Assembly (NCBI GenBank): GCA_014896255.1
Contig: JADBKT010000010.1
Span: 1 to 55,597, forward strand
DNA: 55,597 nucleotides
Origin: Hydrogenibacillus sp.
GTDB taxonomy: Bacteria; Bacillota; Bacilli; Thermicanales; DSM-22653
Direction: 5' to 3'
Both the position numbers and the translations under genes were made by a program. How positions within the stretch are numbered: position 1 is the stretch's first letter; each line of letters begins with the position of its first letter. The notes below the pieces were generated by a model, which saw nothing but the letters and a program-made list of their open reading frames with translations, was not told the DNA's origin and searched no databases. Shown here piece after piece: positions 43,030 to 50,091 of the stretch.

Positions 43030-44179
43030 CGTGATCATCATCGGCGGTGGGGTGATCGGCGCGAGCGTCGCCTATCATCTGGCGCGCCTAGGGTTCGGCG
43101 GCTCGATCGCCGTCTTCGAACGGGATCCGACGTATCGTGAAAGTTCGACGCCGCGCAGCGCCGGCGGAATTCGCCGGCTGTTCACGAGTGCGATCAACAT
43201 CGAACTCAGCCGTTTTAGCTTGGAGCGATATCGCGTTTTTGACGAGGAAATGGGGCTTCGGGCGGAGGGCGCGAGCATCGCCTTCAAACCGCACGGTTAT
43301 TTGTTCTTAGGGCGCGATGAGCATCGCCCGGCATTCCGGAAGGCGTATGAACTTGAGCGGAGTCTCGGTGTACCGGTCGAACTGTTGTCGCCGCCAGAAA
43401 TCCGCGAGGTCGTCCCCGATCTTCGGGTAGAGGATTTGACCGTCGGACTGTACTGCGCGGACGACGGTTATTTGGACCCGTACACCGTGCTCATGGCCTA
43501 TGTGCGCCGGTCTAAAGCATTGGGCGTTCAATGGATGTATGAAACGGTGACGGCGATCGAGGGGGAAGAGGGCCATGTTGCGGGCATACGCGTCGAGGGC
43601 GGGAAGCGCTATTCAGCGCCGGTGGTCGTCAACTGCGCCGGGGCGTGGGGCGCGGCGATCAGCGAGACGGTCGGCCTCCCGCTGCCGGTCGTTCCGCTGC
43701 CGCGGCAAGTCTTTGTGTTTCATCCCGCTGAGCCGCTGGTTCGGGCGTTGCCCTTGACGATCGATCCGAGCGGCGTTTATTTCCGCCATGAAGGCGAGCG
43801 CATTTTGACCGGTCTGGCCGAGGATGTTTCGCCGAGTTATTCGTTGCACTGGTCCCGGGCGTTCTTTGAGGCGCACATCTGGCCGGTTCTTGCGCATCGC
43901 GTGCCGAAGTTTGAGCGGCTCAAGCTCGAGCGGGGGTGGGCTGGATTGTACGATGACCATGTCAACGATCACAGTGCGTTAATTGGGGAGCATCCGCAGT
44001 TGAAAGGCTATTATGTGGCGCTGGGATTTAGCGGGCATGGGCTGCAACACGCGCCGGCCGTCGGGCAGGCGCTGGCGGAACGGATTCATTACGGGCGATA
44101 CGTATCGATCGATTTGACGCCTCTGCGCATCGAACGGATCTGGGAGCGGGAGTGGGTGGGGGAAACGGCGATCGTCTGA
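43019..44179 (+). CDS. FAD-dependent amino acid oxidoreductase (DAO/sarcosine oxidase family)
   Basis: 386-aa flavoenzyme with an N-terminal dinucleotide fold (FDVIIIGGGVIGASVAYHLARLG), the SAGGIRRLF segment typical of the FOXRED1/sarcosine oxidase-like branch, and the C-terminal FAD motif GFSGHGLQHAPAVGQALAE. It oxidises a secondary or primary amine at the carbon next to a carboxylate; the substrate is not readable from sequence. Beside an ornithine-cyclodeaminase-family gene and a lysine cluster, pipecolate or a related imino acid is a reasonable guess. Its start overlaps the livF remnant, so it was once part of an amino-acid uptake operon. Confidence 0.82.
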   Translation: MRFDVIIIGGGVIGASVAYHLARLGFGGSIAVFERDPTYRESSTPRSAGGIRRLFTSAINIELSRFSLERYRVFDEEMGLRAEGASIAFKPHGYLFLGRDEHRPAFRKAYELERSLGVPVELLSPPEIREVVPDLRVEDLTVGLYCADDGYLDPYTVLMAYVRRSKALGVQWMYETVTAIEGEEGHVAGIRVEGGKRYSAPVVVNCAGAWGAAISETVGLPLPVVPLPRQVFVFHPAEPLVRALPLTIDPSGVYFRHEGERILTGLAEDVSPSYSLHWSRAFFEAHIWPVLAHRVPKFERLKLERGWAGLYDDHVNDHSALIGEHPQLKGYYVALGFSGHGLQHAPAVGQALAERIHYGRYVSIDLTPLRIERIWEREWVGETAIV

Positions 44180-44193
44180 AAGGGGGATATGGG

Positions 44194-45243
44194 TTGATCG
44201 TCCTCGATCACGACGAGGTCTACCGGACACTGACGATGGCCGAGGCCATCGCGGCGGTGGAAGAGGCGTTGTGCGCGGCGGCTTTGGGCTTGGCCGTCGC
44301 GCCGGTCAGGTCGAGCGTTGCGATGGGGGGCGGGGCGGTGTTGTTGACCATGCCTGCGGCCGTTCGTCCGACCCGCGCCGTGAAGACCGTGGAGACGGAT
44401 CGCCCGATGCCGGGCGTTCGCTGCCGTTCGGCGCCGCCGGCGCTGGCGGTCAAGTTGGTGACCGTTTTTTCGGAGAATGAACGGCGCAGTCTCCCGACCG
44501 TTCAGGGCGCGATCGTGTTGTTCGACCCCACAGACGGCAGACCGCGCGCCATTTTGGACGGCCGGGCGATTACGGCGATCCGTACGGGCGCCCTCACCGG
44601 CGTCGCTTTGCGCCATCTGTCCGCGCCGTCAGCGAAGACGGCGCTGATGATCGGCGCCGGGGGACAAGCGTACGATCAGGCGCGGGCGCTCATCGAATGC
44701 TTGACGCTTCGGAAACTATACCTGTACAATCGCACGATGCGTAAGGCGCTGGCGCTCAAGGAGAGATTGGAACAGGACGTCCTGAAGGGTCGTCCGGTCG
44801 CGCAGTTCGGCCACGAAGCGTTGACGATCGAGGTGTTGACGGCGCTTGATGAACGGGTGCGGGAAGCGGACGTGATCGTGACGGCGACCAGCGCGCCGGA
44901 GCCGTTCATCGACGAAAGCATGGTCCGCAAGGGGCAGACCATCGTCGCCATCGGCGCTTTTCGGCCGGAAATGAGCGAACTTCGTCCGGAGGTCATCGCC
45001 CGAGCCGATCGCCTCTTTGTGGATACATCGAGTGGCGCCAGGGAGGAGGCCGGCGATTTGCTGAAGGCAGAGGGTCACGGTTGGCGCTGGGAACGGTTGA
45101 CCGGTGAGCTGTCCGAGGTCGTCGCGGGGCGGTTGATCGGCCGGGAATCGGAGACGGAGTTGATTGTCTTTAAATCGGTCGGCGTCGGTTATTTGGATGC
45201 GGCCGTGGCGGATCGAGCGGTCGGTCGCCTCGGCGCGCGGTGA
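44194..45243 (+). CDS. Ornithine cyclodeaminase / mu-crystallin family protein
   Basis: 349-aa member of the OCD/ketimine reductase family. Substrate-side motifs ALAVKLVTVFSEN and LPTVQGAIVLFD are followed by GRAITAIRTGALTGVA. The NAD(P) fold is GAGGQAYDQARAL, with TATSAPEPFI and GAFRPEMSEL typical of the family. Members include ornithine cyclodeaminase, alanine dehydrogenase and Δ1-piperideine-2-carboxylate reductase (LhpI/CRYM). The last would fit the lysine context. TTG 44194 follows AAAGGGGGA. It starts 14 bases after the flavoenzyme. Confidence 0.82.
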   Translation: MIVLDHDEVYRTLTMAEAIAAVEEALCAAALGLAVAPVRSSVAMGGGAVLLTMPAAVRPTRAVKTVETDRPMPGVRCRSAPPALAVKLVTVFSENERRSLPTVQGAIVLFDPTDGRPRAILDGRAITAIRTGALTGVALRHLSAPSAKTALMIGAGGQAYDQARALIECLTLRKLYLYNRTMRKALALKERLEQDVLKGRPVAQFGHEALTIEVLTALDERVREADVIVTATSAPEPFIDESMVRKGQTIVAIGAFRPEMSELRPEVIARADRLFVDTSSGAREEAGDLLKAEGHGWRWERLTGELSEVVAGRLIGRESETELIVFKSVGVGYLDAAVADRAVGRLGAR

Positions 45244-45279
45244 TGTTGCGGCGAAGCGCTGAGCTTGAGGATTCGGCGC

Positions 45280-45308
45280 TTTACAAACGGGCGGTATTTT
45301 GCTAACAT
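45280..45308 (+). promoter_or_regulatory. Promoter of the CaiB/acyl-CoA dehydrogenase operon
   Basis: TTTACA (45280-45285), 17-base spacer, TAACAT (45303-45308). It lies 213 bases before the likely CaiB start, so the transcript has a long leader. Confidence 0.65.
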
Positions 45309-45521
45309 CAAGACATGAACAACAAACCTCGCGTGAACTGAGTCATCTGCCGGACTTTTTGCCGAAAGCCGCTGCGCAGGTGATCGCCAGTCTTTGTCGG
45401 GGACCACGCGTCCGTATGCATGGGACGATCCCCGACGGAAGGCTGGCTTTTTTCGTGGCCGGAGCCGCGAACCGGTGCGTCCGGCCTCAAAAGGATCATC
45501 AACGGAAAAGGGGGTGCGGGG
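45309..45521 (+). other. Long structured 5' leader, no known riboswitch recognised
   Basis: About 205 bases between promoter and TTG 45522. It holds several stems: CGGGGA with TCCCCG around the 45400-45435 region, and GGCCGGA with TCCGGCC (about 45458-45488). A TTTTTT run lies at about 45450, and an eight-codon frame (ATG 45315 to TGA 45341) near the expected transcript start. It does not match the T-box, lysine or glycine riboswitch signatures that I know. Confidence 0.4.
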
Positions 45522-46781
45522 TTGGGTTCGTTGGACGGCGTCCGCATTCTTGATCTTTCCCGCGTGCTCGCCGGACCGTTTGCGACGATGATCTTGGCCG
45601 ACCTGGGTGCCGATGTGGTCAAGATCGAACCGCCGCACGGCGATGAGACGCGGGCCTGGGGGCCGCCGTTTTGGGGGGAACTCAGCGCGTACTTTTTGAC
45701 CGTCAACCGCAACAAGCGTTCCCTCGTCCTCGACCTGAAAGACGCGGAAGCCCGGGCGGTATTCTTGGAGATGGTCCAAAAGGCCGACGTCGTCGTGGAA
45801 AATTTCAAACCCGGCACGATGCAGCGTTTCGGCCTGGATTATGCCGTGCTCGAACGGCATAACCCGCGGCTCATCTACGCCGCGATCAGCGGTTTCGGGC
45901 AAAACGGACCGTACGCCAAGCTCCCCGGATACGATTTCATCATCCAGGCGATGGGCGGGATGATGGCCGTCACCGGCGAGCCCGACGGCGCGCCGATGAA
46001 AGTCGGGGCGGCGATCGCCGATCTGGCCGCCGGCTTTTATGCCGCCATCGGCATTTTGGCGGCGCTCAGGGAGCGGGATCAAAGCGGGCGCGGGCAGTTC
46101 ATCGACATCAGCCTGTTCGATGCGGAGGTGGCGCTCCTTGCGAACACGGCACTGAACTATCTCGTAAGCGGGGAGCGGCCGAAGCGCTACGGCAATGCCC
46201 ACCCGAACATCGTTCCGTATCAAGTTTTTCAGGCGCAAGACGGACCGTTCGTCGTCGCCGTCGGTAACGACCGGCAGTTTCAGACGCTCTGTCAAGTGAT
46301 CGGGGCACCGGAACTCGCTCTAGATGCCCGGTTCGCCACCAATGCCGATCGCCTAGCGCATCGCGAGGCGCTGATCGCGCGCCTGTCCGCGGTGTTTGCC
46401 GCACGTCCGGTGAGGGAGTGGGTCGAGCGCCTGCGGGCGGCAGGCGTCCCCGTCGGCGCGATCTGGTCGCACGACGTCTTGTTCGACGATCCGCACGTCG
46501 CCGCTCGGGAGATGAAGCGGACGATTCGCCACCCTGAACTCGGCGATGTTCCGCAGCTCGGAAGCCCCTTGAAACTGTCCCGCACGCCGGTCGAATTTCG
46601 CCTGGCGCCGCCGCGCCTGGGCGAAGGAGCCCAAGAAGCGCTGTTAAGCTACGGCATCGATCCTTCGCGCCTTGCGGGGCAAGGGAACGGCCGAGCGTAC
46701 GACGGCGCGGTACAGCACGAAGGCTTTGCTCGGCGCACGGGGACGACTGAACCGGAAGGCGCAATCCCGCCCGAACATTAA
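45522..46781 (+). CDS. CaiB/BaiF (family III) CoA-transferase, probably for glutarate
   Basis: Transfers CoA between acyl groups through an enzyme anhydride. 419 aa. Family signatures: GVRILDLSRVLAGPFATMILADLGADVVKIE at the start (residues 5-36), NRNKRSLVLDL, ENFKPGTMQRFGLDY, and PGYDFIIQAMGGMMAVTGEPDG with the region of the catalytic Asp. It is paired with a glutaryl-CoA-dehydrogenase-like gene and with glutarate-producing enzymes, so a succinyl-CoA:glutarate CoA-transferase role (as in human SUGCT) is inferred. TTG 45522 follows AAAAGGGGG; TTG 45531 is possible. Confidence 0.85.
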   Translation: MGSLDGVRILDLSRVLAGPFATMILADLGADVVKIEPPHGDETRAWGPPFWGELSAYFLTVNRNKRSLVLDLKDAEARAVFLEMVQKADVVVENFKPGTMQRFGLDYAVLERHNPRLIYAAISGFGQNGPYAKLPGYDFIIQAMGGMMAVTGEPDGAPMKVGAAIADLAAGFYAAIGILAALRERDQSGRGQFIDISLFDAEVALLANTALNYLVSGERPKRYGNAHPNIVPYQVFQAQDGPFVVAVGNDRQFQTLCQVIGAPELALDARFATNADRLAHREALIARLSAVFAARPVREWVERLRAAGVPVGAIWSHDVLFDDPHVAAREMKRTIRHPELGDVPQLGSPLKLSRTPVEFRLAPPRLGEGAQEALLSYGIDPSRLAGQGNGRAYDGAVQHEGFARRTGTTEPEGAIPPEH

Positions 46782-46811
46782 CCGTGTCACGGCATGAAAA
46801 GGAGAATGGCG

Positions 46812-48029
46812 ATGGACTTTCGGCTGTCTTCGGATCATGAAGCCGTTCGGAAGCTCGTCCGCGATTTTGTCGACCGGGAAATCTTGCCCCATATCCGCCG
46901 TTGGGATGAAGCCGGCGCCCTCGATCCGGCCGTCCTCGAGCGGCTGAAACGGCTCGGGCTGATGGGCGTGTCCATCCCGGAAGCGTACGGCGGAAGCGGT
47001 ATGGACTACATCAGTTTCGGCATCGTCTGCGAGGAGCTCGAACGGGGTGACACGTCCTTGCGCACGCTCGTTTCCGTTCACTCCGGGCTGAACAGCCTGA
47101 CGCTCCTACAGTGGGGAACGGAAGCGCAAAAGCATAAATATCTTGTACCGCTGGCCAAGGGGGAGCGCATCGGCGCCTTCGGCCTCACCGAGCCGGACGC
47201 CGGTTCCGACGTCGCGGCGATGCGCACCACGGCCCGCAAGGCGGGCGATCGCTATATCCTAAATGGAACAAAGACGTGGATTTCGCTGGCCAACACTGCC
47301 GACACGTTCATCGTTTTCGCCTACACCGATCCGTCCAAGCGCCATCGGGGGATCAGCGCGTTCATCGTAGAGCGTGATTTCCCCGGCGTCATGACCCGGC
47401 CGATCAAGGGCAAACTCGGCATCCGGGCGGGGGATACCGGGGAGCTCATCTTGGAGGACGTGCCGGTACCGCGTGAGAATTTGCTCGGCGAAGAGGGCGA
47501 AGGGTTCAAAATCGCCATGTCGGCCCTGGACAACGGACGTTATTCCGTCGCCGCCGGCGCCGTCGGAATCATTGCCGCGAGCTTGGAGGCGAGCATCGCC
47601 TACAGCCAATCGCGCCATACCTTCGGTCGCCCGATCGCGGAACATCAATTGATCAAAGAAAAGATCGCCCGCATCGCCGCCAAGCTGGAGATCGCCCGGC
47701 TTTTGGTGTACCGCGTCGGATGGATGAAGAATGAAGGACTGCGCGCCACCCGCGAGACGTCGCTCGCCAAATGGATCGCCGCCGATTATGCGTTTGAAGC
47801 GGCCGACGAGGCGCTGCAGATTCACGGCGCATACGGCTACTCGAGCGAATATCCGGTGGAGCGGTATTTGCGCAACGCTCGGGTGCTGTCCATCTATGAG
47901 GGAACGCGGGAAATCCACACGTTGCTCCAGGCCGATTACGCCCTGGGCTTCCGCATCGACAAGCCGCTCCGGAGAACGCTCCCCAAGTGGCCGTTTGAGC
48001 GTCGGAACGACGAGGCGGAAGAGACGTAG
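46812..48029 (+). CDS. Acyl-CoA dehydrogenase, glutaryl-CoA dehydrogenase-like
   Basis: 405-aa FAD enzyme. FAD and substrate motifs: GAFGLTEPDAGSDVAAMRT, LNGTKTWISLANTAD, and catalytic Glu in YEGTREIHTLLQ. Arg84 in DTSLRTLVSVHSGL aligns with Arg94 of human glutaryl-CoA dehydrogenase (DSGYRSAMSVQSSL), the residue that binds the distal carboxylate. Butyryl-CoA type enzymes have a small residue there. The likely reaction is oxidation and decarboxylation of glutaryl-CoA to crotonyl-CoA. ATG 46812 is 7 bases after AAAAGGAG; ATG 46806 and 46794 are less likely. Confidence 0.88.
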   Translation: MDFRLSSDHEAVRKLVRDFVDREILPHIRRWDEAGALDPAVLERLKRLGLMGVSIPEAYGGSGMDYISFGIVCEELERGDTSLRTLVSVHSGLNSLTLLQWGTEAQKHKYLVPLAKGERIGAFGLTEPDAGSDVAAMRTTARKAGDRYILNGTKTWISLANTADTFIVFAYTDPSKRHRGISAFIVERDFPGVMTRPIKGKLGIRAGDTGELILEDVPVPRENLLGEEGEGFKIAMSALDNGRYSVAAGAVGIIAASLEASIAYSQSRHTFGRPIAEHQLIKEKIARIAAKLEIARLLVYRVGWMKNEGLRATRETSLAKWIAADYAFEAADEALQIHGAYGYSSEYPVERYLRNARVLSIYEGTREIHTLLQADYALGFRIDKPLRRTLPKWPFERRNDEAEET

Positions 48030-48106
48030 ATGCCCATGTTTGGGTGAGACGAAGACAAGGGAGCAGGGGCGAGACAGATGGCGTCCAGGAATAAAAGTTA
48101 AAAAAT

Positions 48107-48136
48107 TTGATAGAATGGCACTCCTCCCGGTACAAT
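48107..48136 (+). promoter_or_regulatory. Promoter of the second half of the lysine cluster
   Basis: TTGATA (48107-48112), 18-base spacer, TACAAT (48131-48136), 56 bases before the DUF3870 gene. It lies in a less GC-rich intergenic region after the acyl-CoA dehydrogenase. Confidence 0.6.
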
Positions 48137-48191
48137 AGCGTTGAAACGGATGATACGTCCAGAGATCCGAACCGGATGGGGAGGTGGGCCG

Positions 48192-48560
48192 ATGGCCCGG
48201 ACGTTGTTTTTGGCCGGCCACGCCAAGCTGCCGCAGGGAATGGCGGCCAAAAGCGTGTATGAAACGCTTACGATCACGGTGGAGATCGATCGCCAGTACG
48301 GCGTCATTATCGAGACGTCGTGTACGCTGGCGACGGAACACGGCCGCCGCTACGTCGCCGAGCTGCTTCGCGGCTACAGTTTGCAAAACGGCATTGAACC
48401 GCTTTTGGCGCATGTGCGGGCGCACTATCTGGGTAAGGCGCAAAACGCCATTTTGGCGGCGCTCAAAGATTTGTACCAGCAGTATGAGCTCTCCCGCGGC
48501 ATCATGGGGCGGGAAGAAGGCGGCGCCGCGCTCGGCGAGGTCGGACGAAGGACGGTCTAA
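48192..48560 (+). CDS. DUF3870-family protein
   Basis: 122-aa soluble protein with the DUF3870-like pattern. It begins MARTLFLAGHAKLPQGMAAKS, then VYETLTITVEIDRQYGVIIETSCTLATEHGRRYVAELLRGYS and a C-terminal ALKDLYQQYE helix. The function is unknown; I recall members beside amino-acid catabolism genes, which matches here. GGGGAGGTGG precedes ATG 48192. It is the first gene of a tight run to lysine dehydrogenase, and ends 4 bases before the aldehyde dehydrogenase gene. Confidence 0.8.
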   Translation: MARTLFLAGHAKLPQGMAAKSVYETLTITVEIDRQYGVIIETSCTLATEHGRRYVAELLRGYSLQNGIEPLLAHVRAHYLGKAQNAILAALKDLYQQYELSRGIMGREEGGAALGEVGRRTV

Positions 48561-48564
48561 AGGG

Positions 48565-50031
48565 ATGGAGCAAATGAGGATGCAAAACTTTATCGGCGGC
48601 GAATGGCAAGATGCGGAAAGCGGCGCCTGGTACGAACGGGAAAACCCGGCCCGAACGCGCGACATCATCGGTCGCGCGCCGCTCTCGGACGCTCGGGACG
48701 TCGATCGGGCGGTGGCGGCGGCCAAAGCGGCGTATCCGGCCTGGCGGGCGATGTCCGCCCCGGCCCGGGGCGCGATCCTACACCGCGCGGCGGATTGCCT
48801 CGCGGCGAAGGGGCCGGATTTGGCGGTGCTCATGGCCCGGGAGACGGGGAAGCCGATCGTCGAGGCGGAGGCCGAAGCGGTTCGTGCGGCCGATATTCTT
48901 CGTTTTTTCGCCGCGGAGGCGGAGCGTTCGTTCGGCGAGGTCTACGAAGGGCGAGATGCGCAGGCGTTGTTGTACACGCGCCGCACGCCGCTCGGCGTCG
49001 TCGGAATCATCAGCCCGTGGAACTTTCCGCTCGCCATTCCCGCGTGGAAGATCGCTCCGTCCCTCGTCTTCGGCAACACCGTCGTGTTCAAGCCGTCTCG
49101 GGAAGCGGCCCATACCGCCGGAGCGTTCGTCGCCTGCCTGGCGGAAGCAGGGCTTCCGCCGGGCGTGCTGAACCTCGTCGTCGGCGGAGGAGAGACGATC
49201 GGGCAGGCGATCGCCGCCCATCCGGACGTGGTCGCCGTAAGCTTTACCGGGTCCAACGCCGTCGGCAGCACCCTGGCGCAGACGCTCACCGCCCGCGGCG
49301 CCAAGATACAGCTGGAACTCGGCGGCAAAAACCCGGCCGTCGTCCTCGCCGACGCCGACCTCGACTTGGCGACGGAACTCATCGTCTTGGGAGCGGTGCA
49401 GAACGCCGGGCAGCGATGTACGGCCACAAGCCGCGTGATCGTCGAACGGGACGTCTATGAGCCGCTTCGAGAGCGTCTGCTCGAGCGTTTTTCGGAGATC
49501 ACCGTCGGCGATCCGCTGGATCGCGGGACGCTCGTCGGGCCGCTGGTGAGCGCCCAGCGGCTTAAAGCGGTCCTCGGCATGATGGCCCGCGGCGAGGCGG
49601 AAGGCGCCAAGCGGCTGTACGGCGGCGAGCGTTTGAGCGGACCGGGCGGGGAAGACGGCTATTTCGTTCGTCCGGCGTTGTTCGACGCGGTGTCGCCGGA
49701 AAGCGTCCTGGCGCAAGAGGAGATCTTCGGGCCGGTGCTCTCCATCATCCCGGTGCGCGATTTTGAGGAGGGGATTGCCGTCGCCAACGGCGTGCGTTAC
49801 GGGCTCAGCGCGGCGGTGTTCACCAACCGATTGGATCGCGCGCTGGCGTTTGCCGAACGCATCGACGCCGGCGTCGTGCGCATCAACGGGCAGACGGCAG
49901 GCGTCGAACCGCATGTGCCGTTCGGAGGGATGAAAGCCTCGAGTTCGTACTCCCGCGAACAAGGACGGGCGGCGATCGAATTTTTCACCCAGACGAAGAC
50001 GGTGACGATTCGTCCGCCTTCTGTCTCGTAA
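48565..50031 (+). CDS. Aldehyde dehydrogenase, probably glutarate semialdehyde
   Basis: 488-aa NAD(P)-dependent aldehyde dehydrogenase. Catalytic Cys285 lies in GQRCTATSRV, the general-base Glu in QLELGGKNPAVVL, and the oxyanion Asn in ISPWNFPLAIP. The C-terminus PFGGMKASSSYSREQG strongly resembles B. subtilis YcbD-type 2-oxoglutarate semialdehyde dehydrogenases, which take carboxylated C5 aldehydes. Next to the ThDP decarboxylase, glutarate semialdehyde is the logical substrate. The start is uncertain: ATG 48565, 48574 or 48580; the last has the best spacing to GGAG. Confidence 0.87.
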   Translation: MEQMRMQNFIGGEWQDAESGAWYERENPARTRDIIGRAPLSDARDVDRAVAAAKAAYPAWRAMSAPARGAILHRAADCLAAKGPDLAVLMARETGKPIVEAEAEAVRAADILRFFAAEAERSFGEVYEGRDAQALLYTRRTPLGVVGIISPWNFPLAIPAWKIAPSLVFGNTVVFKPSREAAHTAGAFVACLAEAGLPPGVLNLVVGGGETIGQAIAAHPDVVAVSFTGSNAVGSTLAQTLTARGAKIQLELGGKNPAVVLADADLDLATELIVLGAVQNAGQRCTATSRVIVERDVYEPLRERLLERFSEITVGDPLDRGTLVGPLVSAQRLKAVLGMMARGEAEGAKRLYGGERLSGPGGEDGYFVRPALFDAVSPESVLAQEEIFGPVLSIIPVRDFEEGIAVANGVRYGLSAAVFTNRLDRALAFAERIDAGVVRINGQTAGVEPHVPFGGMKASSSYSREQGRAAIEFFTQTKTVTIRPPSVS

Positions 50032-50091
50032 AGAGGCGCCGATTTGTGGATCAGCGGTTGATTCGGTCGTTTTCGGCATGGGAGGCGGGCG

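Noticed and set aside
45309-45521. T-box, lysine riboswitch or glycine riboswitch in the CaiB leader
   Set aside because: No AGGGTGG-type T-box sequence, no L-box core and no glycine aptamer signature could be found.
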